A stretch of DNA of 64,000 bases, taken from contig NZ_LR134290.1 of NCBI RefSeq assembly GCF_900636545.1, forward strand, positions 2,170,001-2,234,000, in the 5' to 3' direction. The position numbers and the translations under genes were made by a program. Positions 7,958 through 16,802 of this stretch are shown here, one piece after another. This DNA is from Pseudomonas mendocina (GTDB taxonomy: Bacteria > Pseudomonadota > Gammaproteobacteria > Pseudomonadales > Pseudomonadaceae). The notes beneath the pieces are model-generated. The model saw only the letters and a program-made list of their open reading frames with translations, ran no database searches and was not told the DNA's origin. Every line of letters begins with the position of its first letter. Position 1 is the first letter of the stretch.

Positions 7958-8916
7958 TGCAGGTATTGGTTAGTGGAGCCAATGGCCTGGTTGGCGCGGC
8001 ACTTCTGCGCCGTCTGACGCGTGAGCCCGCCGTGCAGCCGGTTGCCGGTGTGCGCCTGCTGGCGTCGGGCGATCTTCATTGCGAGCAGCGGGCGCTGGGC
8101 GATCTGGCCGAGGGGCGGGTCGCTGCTAAGGCGCTGTGTGGGATTGAGGTGGTGGTGCACACGGCCGCTCGGGTGCATGTGATGGAAGAGAGCCAACAGA
8201 ATCCGCTAGCGGCATTCAGGGCGGTCAATGTGGAGGGGACACGAGCTCTGCTCGAGGCTGCCGCTGGGGCCGGTGTGCGGCGCTTCGTTCTGGTCAGTTC
8301 GATCAAGGTGAATGGCGAGGTTAGTCTTCCGGGCAGGCCTTTTTCCGAACGGGACGCGGCGAACCCTCAGGATGCCTATGCCCAGTCCAAGTGGGAAGCA
8401 GAGCAGCTTGTACAAGCATTTTGTGAGCAGCACGGTATGGAATGGGTGGTGGTTCGGCCGCCACTGGTCTACGGACCTGGGGTGCGGGCCAACTTTCGGC
8501 GCATGATGCAGGCGCTTGCGCGTGGCCTGCCGCTACCGCTGGGGAGTTTGCACAATCTACGCAGCCTGGTGGCGCTGGAGAACCTGGTCGATTTTCTTGT
8601 CTGTTGCATGACTCATCCGGCGGCCGCCAATCAGCGTTTTCTGGTGAGCGATGGCAGGGATCTGTCCGTGACCGAGTTGAGCCGCGCTCTCGCCACCGCG
8701 CTCGGTTCGCGCTCTTGGTTGGTGCCATTGCCTGGCGCCTGGCTGCATGCAGGCTTTTATCTGCTGGGACGGGCGGCGGCATCGCAACGCCTGTGCGGCG
8801 AGTTACGGGTCGACAGCGGTAAGGCACGCAGCTTGCTGCATTGGCAGGCGCCGCAGGGTGTCGATGAGGCATTGGCCGCGACTGCGCAGGATTTCCTGCG
8901 AGGGCGCGAGCAATGA
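7957..8916 (+). CDS. NAD-dependent epimerase/reductase, WbpV-like UDP-4-keto-sugar reductase
   Basis: The 319-aa product is an extended SDR. It has the Rossmann motif GANGLVGAAL at residues 6-15, HTAARVHVM as the NNAG-like segment, a serine pair VSSIKVNG, and the catalytic YAQSK (YxxxK) near residue 140. Proteins in this position just upstream of wbpL-wbpM in pseudomonads (WbpV, WbpK types) reduce or epimerise the 4-keto product of WbpM to a UDP-6-deoxy-HexNAc such as UDP-QuiNAc or UDP-FucNAc. Which epimer is formed cannot be told from the sequence alone. The stop overlaps the wbpL ATG (ATGA), so the products are made in step. Confidence 0.85.
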   Translation: MQVLVSGANGLVGAALLRRLTREPAVQPVAGVRLLASGDLHCEQRALGDLAEGRVAAKALCGIEVVVHTAARVHVMEESQQNPLAAFRAVNVEGTRALLEAAAGAGVRRFVLVSSIKVNGEVSLPGRPFSERDAANPQDAYAQSKWEAEQLVQAFCEQHGMEWVVVRPPLVYGPGVRANFRRMMQALARGLPLPLGSLHNLRSLVALENLVDFLVCCMTHPAAANQRFLVSDGRDLSVTELSRALATALGSRSWLVPLPGAWLHAGFYLLGRAAASQRLCGELRVDSGKARSLLHWQAPQGVDEALAATAQDFLRGREQ

Positions 8917-9920
8917 TTCCGATATGGCTAGTGGGAGTGTTGCTGGTGTCTTGGGGGCTGACAGGCGGTGTGCGTCGTTACGCATTGGCGCGTAGCCTAC
9001 TGGATGTGCCTAATGCACGCAGCTCGCATGTGGTGCCAACTCCCCGTGGCGGCGGGCTGGCGATTGTCTTGGCGTTTCTCGCGGTGCTGCCCATATTGGC
9101 CGCGGAGGCGGTGTTGCAATGGCCGGTGATGTGGGCGCTGTTCGGTGGCGGCGCCTGGGTGGCGGCGCTAGGTTTTCTCGACGATCACGGCCATATCGCT
9201 GCGCGCTGGCGTTTGCTCGGGCATTTTGCTGCGGCAGCCTGGGTCTTGGTCTGGCTGGGTGGCTTACCGCCATTGCGAGTGGTCGATGTATCTTTAGAGT
9301 TGGGCTGGCTGGGTCATGGATTGGCGCTGGTAGGCCTGGTGTGGCTGCTTAACCTCTATAACTTCATGGATGGAATTGACGGTATTGCGGCAGTTGAGGC
9401 CATTTGTGTATGCCTCAGTGGTGCTTTGCTCTATGGGCTACTTGGCCATCATTCTCTGGCATGGACGCCTTTGGCGCTGGGGCTGGCGGCATTGGGCTTT
9501 CTGTACTGGAATTTCCCGCCGGCTCGAATCTTCATGGGAGATGCCGGCAGTGGCTTTCTCGGTTTGATGCTGGGTGCTCTGGCGTTGCAGGCGGCGTGGG
9601 TAGCGAGCGAGCTGCTGTGGTCTTGGCTGATCCTGCTCGGCGTTTTCGTAGTGGATGCGACCTGGACTCTGTTGCATCGCCTGATAAGGCGCGAGCGGGT
9701 CTACGAGGCGCACCGTAGTCATGCCTACCAGTTTGCTTCGCGCCGGTTTCGACGACATTTACCGGTAACGCTGGCGGTCGCGTTGTTGAATTTGATATGG
9801 CTATTGCCCCTGGCCGTTGGTGTGGCGCTGGGCTATTTGGATGGCGTTGTGGGATTGCTTTTGGCATATAGTCCCTTGGCGTGGTTGGCATGGCGTTTCG
9901 AGGCGGGAGCGGTGGAGTAG
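8913..9920 (+). CDS. wbpL: Undecaprenyl-phosphate sugar-1-phosphate transferase
   Basis: The 335-aa product is a polytopic inner-membrane enzyme of the MraY/WecA/WbpL family, with about ten hydrophobic segments. Family motifs are visible: TPRGGGLAI near residue 47, LDDHGH near 90 (the DD pair), NLYNFMDGIDGIAA near 148-161, and FMGDAGSGFLG near 208. It moves a HexNAc-1-phosphate from UDP-sugar to undecaprenyl phosphate, which starts the O-antigen unit. It is translationally coupled to the upstream reductase. About 105 bases separate it from wbpM, with no clear terminator between. Confidence 0.93.
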   Translation: MIPIWLVGVLLVSWGLTGGVRRYALARSLLDVPNARSSHVVPTPRGGGLAIVLAFLAVLPILAAEAVLQWPVMWALFGGGAWVAALGFLDDHGHIAARWRLLGHFAAAAWVLVWLGGLPPLRVVDVSLELGWLGHGLALVGLVWLLNLYNFMDGIDGIAAVEAICVCLSGALLYGLLGHHSLAWTPLALGLAALGFLYWNFPPARIFMGDAGSGFLGLMLGALALQAAWVASELLWSWLILLGVFVVDATWTLLHRLIRRERVYEAHRSHAYQFASRRFRRHLPVTLAVALLNLIWLLPLAVGVALGYLDGVVGLLLAYSPLAWLAWRFEAGAVE

Positions 9921-10025
9921 CTCTGGCGCAGTTTGGGGGAGCGTATGCGGGTATTCGGTGTTATTTAAGTTAGCGCGAGTCGATATGAGATCGACGGCCT
10001 ACCACTGGACGATCAAGAGGAACGG

Positions 10026-12026
10026 ATGACGGATAAGCTGCGCAAGAGGCTGGTCAAGTTGCCACGGCGCTACAAGCGTCTGCTGCAGGTTACGGTGGAT
10101 ATCGGCTTGGTCTGGCTAGCGCTGTGGCTGGCATTTGTGGTGCGCCTGGGATTCGACCAGCGCATCGAGCCATGGGGTGACCACCTCTGGTTATTCGTCG
10201 TGGCTCCATTTATCGCCATTCCCTGCTTTGTCCGGCTGGGTATGTACCGCGCGGTAATGCGCTATTTCGGCAATGATGCGCTGTTGGCGATTTTCAAGGC
10301 GGTCACGTTCTCCGCCTTGACGCTGGCGCTGGCTGTTTACTGGTATCGCGATCCGCCAGCGCTGGTGCCTCGTTCGCTTGTGTTCAACTACTGGTGGTTG
10401 AGTCTGTTCATGATCGGCGGGCTGCGCTTGCTGATGCGTCAGTACTTTATGGGCGACTGGTATGTGGCGGCGCGGAAGATGCCGTTCGTTAATGCCAGTC
10501 GTGCGGGTGCTTTGCCCAAGGTGGCTGTTTACGGAGCTGGGGCTGCGGGTAATCAGCTTGTCGCTGCGCTTCGGATGGGGCGATCTATGCAGCCGGTGGC
10601 GTTCGTCGATGATGACGACAATATTGCCACGCGAATCATCGCCGGTCTCCAGGTCTACAAGCCCAAACACATCCAGCAGATGATCGAAGAGACCGGGGCG
10701 CAGGAAATTCTACTAGCGGTGCCCTCTCTCTCGCGGGCGCGGCGGCGTGAAATACTTGAAGACTTGGAGGGTTTTCCGCTGCATGTTCGTTCTGTGCCTG
10801 GTTTCATGGATCTAGCTAGTGGGCGGGTGAAGGTCGACGACCTGCAGGAGGTCGATATTGCCGACTTGCTGGGGCGAGACCCAGTACCGCCAAACCAGGC
10901 ATTGCTGGACCGCTGCATCAAAGGCCAGGTGGTAATGGTCACCGGTGCGGGCGGTTCTATCGGGTCCGAGTTGTGTAGGCAGATCGTTGCAAGTGCTCCA
11001 AGGGTGCTGGTGCTGTTCGATCACTCGGAATACAACCTTTACAGCATTCACGCCGAGTTGGAGGAACGTATTCAGCGCGAATACCTGCCCTTGCAGCTAG
11101 TTCCCATTTTGGGGTCTGTACGTCACGCAGCTTGGCTGCTGGATGTTATGCAGACTTGGCATGTTAATACTGTGTACCACGCTGCGGCCTATAAGCATGT
11201 GCCCATAGTTGAGCACAACATTGCCGAGGGCGTACTTAACAATGTGGTAGGGACGTTAAATGTCGCCCAGTCTGCGATTCAGGCGGGTGTGGAGCATTTC
11301 GTGCTTATTTCAACTGACAAGGCGGTCCGACCTACCAATGTGATGGGTAGTAGCAAGCGTCTTGCCGAGATGATTCTACAGGCGTTGAGTGATGAGTCGG
11401 CCCCCGTTCTATTTGGTGAGGATGGTGTTCATCGCGTTAATAAAACGCGCTTCAATATGGTTCGTTTCGGCAATGTATTGGGTTCGTCTGGCTCAGTGAT
11501 TCCGAGGTTTCATGAGCAGATTCGGCGCGGTGGGCCACTTACCGTTACTCACCCCAATATCACTCGCTACTTCATGACGATCCCGGAAGCAGCACAATTG
11601 GTGATACAGGCTGGCTCGCTGGGTCAGGGCGGAGATGTGTTTGTTCTAGACATGGGGCCGCCGGTTAAGATCCTCGATTTGGCCGAGAAGATGATCCATT
11701 TGAGTGGCCTGAGTGTGCGTTCTGAGCGCAATCCGCAAGGCGATATCTCGATAGAATTTACCGGTTTGCGGCCAGGTGAAAAGCTGTACGAAGAGCTGTT
11801 GATTGGTAATGACGTCAGTGAGACACAGCATCCCATGATCATGCGAGCGAACGAGGAGATGCTCTCCTGGGATGTGTACAAGCGTGTATTGAGGGAGCTA
11901 CTGGGAGCATTGGAAAGTGACGATTATGACCGAGTGCGACAGTTGCTTCGGGAGACGGTCAGTGGCTATCGCCCGGAGGGGGATATTGTCGACTGGATTC
12001 ATATGCGGCAACGTTCAGATAACTGA
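10026..12026 (+). CDS. wbpM: UDP-GlcNAc 4,6-dehydratase, membrane-anchored
   Basis: The 666-aa length is right for WbpM/FlaA1-type long dehydratases. The first 110 residues hold about four membrane helices. A CoA-binding-like Rossmann unit (VAVYGAGAAGNQLV, residues 160-280) follows, and then the catalytic SDR domain with the nucleotide-binding TGAGGSIGSELCRQ near residue 300. The active site carries STDKAVRPTNVMGSSKR, where Met replaces the usual SDR tyrosine, as is typical of this group. The reaction gives UDP-4-keto-6-deoxy-GlcNAc, the substrate of the upstream reductase. GAGGAAC just before the ATG is a strong ribosome binding site. The gene marks the conserved end of the O-antigen locus. 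Confidence 0.95.
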   Translation: MTDKLRKRLVKLPRRYKRLLQVTVDIGLVWLALWLAFVVRLGFDQRIEPWGDHLWLFVVAPFIAIPCFVRLGMYRAVMRYFGNDALLAIFKAVTFSALTLALAVYWYRDPPALVPRSLVFNYWWLSLFMIGGLRLLMRQYFMGDWYVAARKMPFVNASRAGALPKVAVYGAGAAGNQLVAALRMGRSMQPVAFVDDDDNIATRIIAGLQVYKPKHIQQMIEETGAQEILLAVPSLSRARRREILEDLEGFPLHVRSVPGFMDLASGRVKVDDLQEVDIADLLGRDPVPPNQALLDRCIKGQVVMVTGAGGSIGSELCRQIVASAPRVLVLFDHSEYNLYSIHAELEERIQREYLPLQLVPILGSVRHAAWLLDVMQTWHVNTVYHAAAYKHVPIVEHNIAEGVLNNVVGTLNVAQSAIQAGVEHFVLISTDKAVRPTNVMGSSKRLAEMILQALSDESAPVLFGEDGVHRVNKTRFNMVRFGNVLGSSGSVIPRFHEQIRRGGPLTVTHPNITRYFMTIPEAAQLVIQAGSLGQGGDVFVLDMGPPVKILDLAEKMIHLSGLSVRSERNPQGDISIEFTGLRPGEKLYEELLIGNDVSETQHPMIMRANEEMLSWDVYKRVLRELLGALESDDYDRVRQLLRETVSGYRPEGDIVDWIHMRQRSDN

Positions 12027-12243
12027 CTTGATACTGGGAAAGCGGCTTTGGGCGGTAGGTGGAGGGCTTGGAGTCTTCTTGCATTGGGCGTCAATGCGCG
12101 TTGCGACTTCATCTATCTTCCCCGTTGTGCCCATTCTCTCCTTCGTCTCTCTGGCTACTACTGCCACGACGAGTCGGAGGTCAACACCTGGCCGCTCTTA
12201 GGCTTTCACGAATTTATGCCATCTACCTGCGAATGGCTTCGAT
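12027..12243. other. Non-coding stretch after wbpM, nothing recognised
   Basis: Short open frames occur here, but none has a ribosome binding site, a family resemblance or codon use like the neighbours. In the P. aeruginosa order I recall, a ComEA-like gene lies at this place; I see no trace of it. Confidence 0.4.
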
Positions 12244-12357
12244 TGGTTCCAAAACCTGGGCTCGCCAGCGAAGCTGAACGCGCTCTAGCGCAGCGCTGGA
12301 AGGGGGGGGCGAAGCGAATAACCTGGGACGCAGTACCTTGTTGGGAGTCTGCAGGTA

Positions 12358-12384
12358 ATAAAAAACCCAGCACTAGGCTGGGTT
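12358..12384 (-). terminator. Minus-strand terminator-like hairpin in the repeat unit
   Basis: CCCAGC at 12366-12371 pairs with GCTGGG at 12377-12382. A run of six A at 12360-12365 reads as a T tail on the minus strand. It occupies the same place in its repeat unit as the hairpin following tRNA-Asn. Confidence 0.5.
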
Positions 12385-12504
12385 CTTGAATTTGGCTCCG
12401 CGACCTGGACTCGACAGCGAAGCTGAACGCGCTTCAGCGCGGCCCCGAAGGGGTGAGCGAAGCGAATAACCTAGGAGCAGTCCCTGGAGAGAGTTCAGAG
12501 GAAA

Positions 12505-12535
12505 TGAAAAAGCCCCGGTATGAACCGAGGCTTTG
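12505..12535 (-). terminator. Terminator of tRNA-Asn
   Basis: AAAGCCCCGG (12509-12518) pairs, with one mismatch, with CCGAGGCTTT (12525-12534), and the A run at 12507-12511 is a T tail on the minus strand. It lies 5 bases beyond the tRNA 3' end. Confidence 0.7.
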
Positions 12536-12539
12536 AATT

Positions 12540-12615
12540 TGGCTCCGCGACCTGGACTCGAACCAGGGACCCAATGATTAACAGTCATTTGCTCTACCGA
12601 CTGAGCTATCGCGGA
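12540..12615 (-). tRNA. tRNA-Asn (GTT)
   Basis: The minus strand reads a 76-base cloverleaf starting TCCGCGA and ending TCGCGGAGCCA, with CCA encoded. The D arm is GCTC..GAGC. The anticodon loop CTGTTAA gives GTT for Asn, and the T arm contains GGTTCGAGTCC. A copy of its 3' end is duplicated downstream at 12386-12414, which is what integrases using tRNA 3' ends leave behind. Confidence 0.97.
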
Positions 12616-12777
12616 ACAACGACGCGTATGTTACTGATTAAAAAAGAGAAGTCAACCTTTTGGATGGCCTGCTGTTCTGCAGAGGTCTCACTGGTGCGCC
12701 ATCACCATTCCTTTGATGGCATTTTGCCTTTCGCGCTGCATTCTGTGATAGGTTTCACAAAAAATGGAGCGTGGCGA
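12616..12777. other. Intergenic stretch upstream of tRNA-Asn
   Basis: This holds the region where the tRNA-Asn promoter should lie (minus strand) and no gene I can support. With the element at 12881-13023 it makes most of the 508-base gap between the tRNA and tyrB. Confidence 0.4.
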
Positions 12778-12882
12778 ATGGCAGGAAGTCGTAAGCGTTT
12801 TTACGTGTGTTGCATGTGCGTGTTGATTCTTTCCTATGCAATGCTGTCGGTAGCAGGGATGGGTATTGCATCGCCGTTGTAG
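12778..12882 (+). CDS. Possible 34-aa small membrane peptide
   Basis: ATG at 12778 opens 34 codons ending TAG at 12880-12882. The N-terminus is basic (MAGSRKRFY) and is followed by a Cys-rich hydrophobic stretch of about 20 residues, so the peptide could insert in the inner membrane. A GGAG lies about 11 bases upstream. Its stop codon falls exactly at the edge of the repeat element at 12881, so the end may have been created by insertion. No homologue is recognised. Confidence 0.25.
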   Translation: MAGSRKRFYVCCMCVLILSYAMLSVAGMGIASPL

Positions 12883-13023
12883 GGCACCTCTAGAAACTAC
12901 CTGCGTTGCCATCGTTGCGTTAAAAAACAGCCTCAGAATGCTCATTTACAACACGTAAACTGCGCTTCTTCGCCTGTTTTTGCCTTGCGCTGACTACCTC
13001 GCCTACGTTTTTAGAGGCGCCCT
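12881..13023. mobile_element. 143-bp MITE-like element with 17-bp terminal inverted repeats
   Basis: AGGGCACCTCTAGAAAC at 12881-12897 is repeated inverted at 13007-13023 with 2 mismatches in 17. The interior has no ORF. It is bounded by unrelated sequence on both sides. I believe very similar sequences are scattered in Pseudomonas genomes, but this is from memory. Size and ends suit a miniature element moved by a transposase elsewhere. Confidence 0.6.
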
Positions 13024-13077
13024 GTAGCGTGGGCTTGTTGCTATAGTGGCGGCATTTCGTCCCTCTCAGGCGTAAAC

Positions 13078-13109
13078 AAAAAAACGCCGGCTCGAAGCCG
13101 GCGTTTTTT
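13078..13109 (-). terminator. Terminator after tyrB
   Basis: A GC-rich stem (ACGCCGGCT / AGCCGGCGT) is flanked by an A run and a T run, so it can work in both directions. It ends 15 bases before the tyrB stop codon. Confidence 0.85.
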
Positions 13110-13124
13110 GTTTATCGCAGCGGC

Positions 13125-14321
13125 TTAAAGCACTGCGTGGATGGCGCGAGTGACGCTGTCCAGGTTGCCGTGGTTCAGCGCGGCGACGCAGATGCGGCCG
13201 GTGCCTACGGCGTAGATGCCGAACTCTTCCTTGAGGCGCTCCACTTGCTCCACGGTGAGGCCGGAGTAAGAGAACATGCCGCGCTGCTCGGCTACGAAGC
13301 TGAAGTCGCGTTTGGCGCCCAATGCCGCCAGTTGCTCGACCATGGCCAGGCGCATGCTACGAATGCGATCGCGCATTTCGCCCAGCTCGGCTTCCCACAT
13401 GGCGCGCAGTTCCGGGCTGTTGAGTACGCTGGCGACCACGGTGGCGCCATGGGTTGGCGGGTTGGAGTAGTTGGTGCGGATCACGCGCTTGAGTTGCGAC
13501 AGTACGCGGCCCGACTCTTCACGGCTGCTGGTGACCAGCGACAGGGCGCCGACACGCTCGCCATATAGGGAGAACGATTTTGAGAAGGAGCTGGAGACGA
13601 AGAACTCCAGGCCTGACTCGGCGAACAGACGCACGGCTTCGGCGTCCTGGTCGATGCCGTCACCGAAGCCCTGGTAAGCGATGTCGAGGAAGGGCACGTG
13701 CTCACGCTCGCGCAGGACTTCCAGCACGGCTTTCCAGTCTTCCAGCTGCAGGTCGACGCCAGTCGGGTTATGGCAGCAGGCGTGCAGCACGACGATGGAG
13801 CGGGCCGGCAGGTTGCGCAGGTCTTCGAGCATGCCTCCACGGTTCACGCCATTGCTGAACGGATCGTAGTAGCGGTAGTTGTGCACCGGGAAGCCGGCGG
13901 ATTCGAACAGTGCGCGGTGGTTTTCCCAGCTCGGGTCGCTGATGGCCACGGTGGCGTCCGGCAGCAGGCGCTTGAGGAAGTCGGCACCGATCTTCAGTGC
14001 GCCGGTGCCGCCCAGGGCCTGGGTGGTGATCACGCGGCCGGCTTCGATCAGGGCTGCGCCCTTGCCGAACAGCAGCTCCTGCACGGCCTTGTCATAGGCG
14101 GCGATGCCTTCGATCGGCAGATAGCCACGCGGGGCGTGAGCCTCGATACGCGCTTTTTCGGCTTCTGCGACGGCGCGCAGCAGCGGAATTCGCCCCTCCT
14201 CGTTGTAGTAGACGCCCACGCCAAGGTTGACCTTGGTGGTGCGGGGGTCGGCGTTGAATGCTTCGTTGAGGCCCAGGATGGGATCGCGCGGAGCCATTTC
14301 GACGGCAGAGAAGAGACTCAT
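13125..14321 (-). CDS. tyrB: Aromatic-amino-acid / aspartate aminotransferase
   Basis: The 398-aa product is a class I PLP aminotransferase of the AspC/TyrB subgroup. Its N-terminus MSLFSAVEMAPRDPILGLNE is typical, so I start at 14321 rather than the longer frame. The active-site segment SSSFSKSFSLYGERVG carries the PLP lysine, and HACCHNPTGVDL and NYSNPPTHG are conserved cofactor and substrate contacts. It swaps amino groups between aromatic amino acids or aspartate and 2-oxoglutarate in the cytoplasm. It stands alone, divergent from uvrB, with its own terminator. Confidence 0.93.
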   Translation of the reverse strand: MSLFSAVEMAPRDPILGLNEAFNADPRTTKVNLGVGVYYNEEGRIPLLRAVAEAEKARIEAHAPRGYLPIEGIAAYDKAVQELLFGKGAALIEAGRVITTQALGGTGALKIGADFLKRLLPDATVAISDPSWENHRALFESAGFPVHNYRYYDPFSNGVNRGGMLEDLRNLPARSIVVLHACCHNPTGVDLQLEDWKAVLEVLREREHVPFLDIAYQGFGDGIDQDAEAVRLFAESGLEFFVSSSFSKSFSLYGERVGALSLVTSSREESGRVLSQLKRVIRTNYSNPPTHGATVVASVLNSPELRAMWEAELGEMRDRIRSMRLAMVEQLAALGAKRDFSFVAEQRGMFSYSGLTVEQVERLKEEFGIYAVGTGRICVAALNHGNLDSVTRAIHAVL

Positions 14322-14566
14322 GATGGGTGCGGCAACTCGAGTGAGGGGTGGGTGGCCAGGCGTCCCCAACGAAAGCGCTAGGGAGCGCGTAAACGGGGCG
14401 TTAGTATAACGACCCTGAATCCAGGGGGCGACAGCGCAAAGCCCTGAATTAAGGCCTTTTGCCAGGTAATTCGACTCTACTTGGACCTATCGCCAGATCG
14501 CCCCGCAATTCATGGCTTTTGACGCAGTCCGAAAGGATGCGTCACAGTCATTTGTCGAGGTGCTGC

Positions 14567-16582
14567 ATGTCCGAGTTTCAGTTGGTGACCCGCTTCAAGC
14601 CTGCCGGCGATCAGCCCGAGGCAATCCGGCAGATGGTCGAGGGGCTGGAGGCCGGTCTTTCCCACCAGACCTTGCTGGGGGTGACCGGCTCGGGCAAGAC
14701 CTTTTCCATCGCCAACGTGATCGCCCAGGTGCAGCGCCCGACCCTGGTGCTGGCGCCGAACAAGACCCTGGCCGCGCAGCTCTATGGCGAGTTCAAGGCG
14801 TTCTTCCCGAACAACGCGGTGGAGTATTTCGTCTCCTACTACGATTACTACCAGCCGGAAGCCTATGTGCCGTCGTCGGACACCTTCATCGAGAAGGATG
14901 CCTCGATCAACGACCATATCGAGCAGATGCGTCTGTCGGCGACCAAGGCGCTGATCGAGCGCAAGGACGTGATCGTGGTCTGCACCGTGTCCTCGATCTA
15001 CGGCCTGGGCAGCCCTGAGGAGTACCTGAAAATGGTGCTGCACCTCGATCGGGGCGACAAGATGGACCAGCGCGCGCTGCTGCGGCGCTTGGCCGAGCTG
15101 CAGTACACGCGCAACGACATGGATTTCGCCCGTGCGACTTTCCGCGTGCGCGGCGATGTGATCGACATTTTCCCGGCGGAGTCGGATCTTGAAGCGATTC
15201 GTGTCGAGCTGTTCGATGACGAGGTGGAGAGCATCAGCGCCTTCGATCCACTGACTGGCGAGGTGATCCAGAAGCTGCCGCGCTTCACCTTCTACCCCAA
15301 GAGCCACTACGTCACGCCGCGCGAAACCTTGCTGGAGGCGGTGGAGCACATCAAGGTCGAACTGCAGCAGCGTCTGGAATACCTGCGTGGCGCCAACAAG
15401 CTGGTGGAGGCGCAGCGTCTGGAGCAGCGCACGCGTTTCGACCTGGAGATGATCCTCGAGCTGGGCTACTGCAACGGCATCGAAAACTACTCGCGCTACC
15501 TGTCCGGTCGTCCGGCCGGCGCGCCGCCGCCCACCCTCTACGACTATCTGCCTGACGAAGCGCTGCTGGTGATCGATGAGTCCCACGTTTCGGTGCCGCA
15601 GGTCGGTGCGATGTACAAGGGCGACCGCTCGCGCAAGGAAACCCTGGTGGAGTACGGCTTCCGTCTGCCGTCGGCGCTGGATAACCGGCCAATGCGTTTC
15701 GAGGAGTGGGAGGCGGCGAGCCCGCAGACAATCTTCGTTTCCGCCACGCCCGGCCCTTACGAGGCCGAGCACGCCGGTCGGGTGATCGAGCAGGTGGTAA
15801 GACCTACCGGCCTGGTCGATCCTGAAGTGGAGGTGCGCCCGGCGCGCACCCAGGTCGACGATCTGCTCTCGGAAATTCGTCTACGGGTGGCGGCAGGGGA
15901 TCGTGTGCTGGTTACCACGCTGACCAAGCGCATGGCCGAGGACTTGACCGACTATCTGGGTGATCATGATGTCAAGGTGCGTTACCTGCACTCGGACATC
16001 GATACCGTGGAGCGGGTAGAGATCATCCGCGATCTGCGCCTTGGCGCTTTCGATGTACTGGTGGGCATCAACCTGCTGCGCGAGGGCCTGGATATGCCCG
16101 AGGTGTCGCTGGTGGCGATCCTCGATGCGGACAAGGAGGGTTTCCTGCGCAGCGAGCGCTCGCTGATCCAGACCATTGGCCGTGCGGCGCGCAATCTCAA
16201 TGGCAAGGCGATTCTCTACGCCGACAACATGACCGGCTCGATGCAGCGCGCCATTGGTGAGACCGAGCGGCGCCGCGAGAAGCAGATCGCCTTCAACGAA
16301 GCCAACGGCATCGTGCCCAAGGGGGTGCAGAAGGACGTCAAGGACATCCTCGAAGGTGCGGTGGTGCCGGGGGCGCGCAGCAACAAGCGCAAAGGTATGG
16401 CCAAGGCCGCGGAGGAGAGTGCTCGCTACGAGAACGAGCTGCGCTCGCCAAGCGAGATCACCAAGCGCATTCGCCAGTTGGAAGAGAAGATGTATGCCCT
16501 GGCGCGCGACCTGGAGTTCGAGGCTGCGGCGCAGTTGCGTGACGAGATTCAGAAGCTGCGGGATCGGTTGCTGCAGGTTTGA
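14567..16582 (+). CDS. uvrB: Excinuclease ABC subunit B
   Basis: The start is ATG 14567 ([17 protein letters not shown]), preceded by CGAGG, giving 671 aa as in the family. The Walker A motif GVTGSGKT is at residues 38-45. The beta-hairpin that threads between DNA strands is seen in [15 protein letters not shown], the helicase DESH box is VIDESH, and the C-terminal UVR domain ([17 protein letters not shown]) binds UvrC. It verifies lesions in nucleotide-excision repair. I looked for a LexA box (CTG-N10-CAG) upstream and found no clear one. It is transcribed alone, divergent from tyrB. Confidence 0.97.
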   Translation: MSEFQLVTRFKPAGDQPEAIRQMVEGLEAGLSHQTLLGVTGSGKTFSIANVIAQVQRPTLVLAPNKTLAAQLYGEFKAFFPNNAVEYFVSYYDYYQPEAYVPSSDTFIEKDASINDHIEQMRLSATKALIERKDVIVVCTVSSIYGLGSPEEYLKMVLHLDRGDKMDQRALLRRLAELQYTRNDMDFARATFRVRGDVIDIFPAESDLEAIRVELFDDEVESISAFDPLTGEVIQKLPRFTFYPKSHYVTPRETLLEAVEHIKVELQQRLEYLRGANKLVEAQRLEQRTRFDLEMILELGYCNGIENYSRYLSGRPAGAPPPTLYDYLPDEALLVIDESHVSVPQVGAMYKGDRSRKETLVEYGFRLPSALDNRPMRFEEWEAASPQTIFVSATPGPYEAEHAGRVIEQVVRPTGLVDPEVEVRPARTQVDDLLSEIRLRVAAGDRVLVTTLTKRMAEDLTDYLGDHDVKVRYLHSDIDTVERVEIIRDLRLGAFDVLVGINLLREGLDMPEVSLVAILDADKEGFLRSERSLIQTIGRAARNLNGKAILYADNMTGSMQRAIGETERRREKQIAFNEANGIVPKGVQKDVKDILEGAVVPGARSNKRKGMAKAAEESARYENELRSPSEITKRIRQLEEKMYALARDLEFEAAAQLRDEIQKLRDRLLQV

Positions 16583-16600
16583 TGCATCAGTGAGTGTGGT

Positions 16601-16693
16601 GAGGCGCTTTCGACTCTGGCATCCCGCTTCGTTCTACCTCCTGCATCCATGCAGTTGTAGCGGCGACGGTCGCGGCTGAAGCCCCTCCCACAG
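16601..16693 (+). repeat. Copy 1 of a roughly 95-110 bp interspersed palindromic repeat
   Basis: The segment from CTTTCGACTCTGGCATCC to GCCCCTCCCACA matches, in inverted orientation and with scattered differences, bases 21954-22061 after gltX. The ends are related inverted repeats, GGGGCTTT-type in copy 2. It lies between uvrB and the efflux operon. Confidence 0.7.
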
Positions 16694-16721
16694 GTCTGGC
16701 GGTATCTATGGAGTCTGTGTT

Positions 16722-16790
16722 GGAGCCTCGCCCCGGGGCGAAGCGGTTGGCTTCGCGGTGTTCTTGCGATTCGCCGCGGGGCGAGGCTCC
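16722..16790. repeat. REP-like palindrome, possible bidirectional terminator
   Basis: GGAGCCTCGCCCC at 16722-16734 is repeated inverted as GGGGCGAGGCTCC at 16778-16790, with inner arms rich in TTCGC. It sits between the convergent ends of uvrB and the MFS gene, the usual place for extragenic palindromes. Confidence 0.6.
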
Positions 16791-16802
16791 TACGGAGCAG
16801 GG

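Larger units (their letters stand above)
12244..12561. repeat. Decayed tandem repeat (about 147 bp) derived from the tRNA-Asn 3' end
   Basis: An exact 29-base segment at 12386-12414 recurs at 12533-12561, where it is the 3' end of tRNA-Asn plus 7 bases outside it. A weaker third copy starts near 12244 (CCTGGGCTCG). Next to each degenerate copy is a related block with GCGAAGCTGAACGCGCT (12268 and 12417, 149 bases apart) ending GCGAAGCGAATAACCT. Each unit also has its own minus-strand terminator hairpin. The pattern fits an array of tRNA-3'-end copies left by repeated duplication or by integrating elements. Confidence 0.7.

Noticed and set aside
12048..12389. 113-codon ORF after wbpM, as a possible ComEA-like or transposase remnant
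   Set aside because: No helix-hairpin-helix or transposase motif can be read, no ribosome binding site is seen, and it runs into the decayed tRNA repeats.
12386..12414. Second tRNA-Asn gene
   Set aside because: Only the 3' end of the tRNA is copied; the anticodon and D arms are missing.
13698..14381. Long open frame of 227 codons opposite tyrB
   Set aside because: It is a mirror of tyrB caused by the strong third-position GC bias; it has no ribosome binding site and no domain.
14370..14566. LexA/SOS box before uvrB
   Set aside because: No CTG-N10-CAG with good flanks was found in this stretch.
14510..15772. Minus-strand open frame of 420 codons opposite uvrB
   Set aside because: Antisense shadow of a highly biased gene; the uvrB protein is complete and typical.
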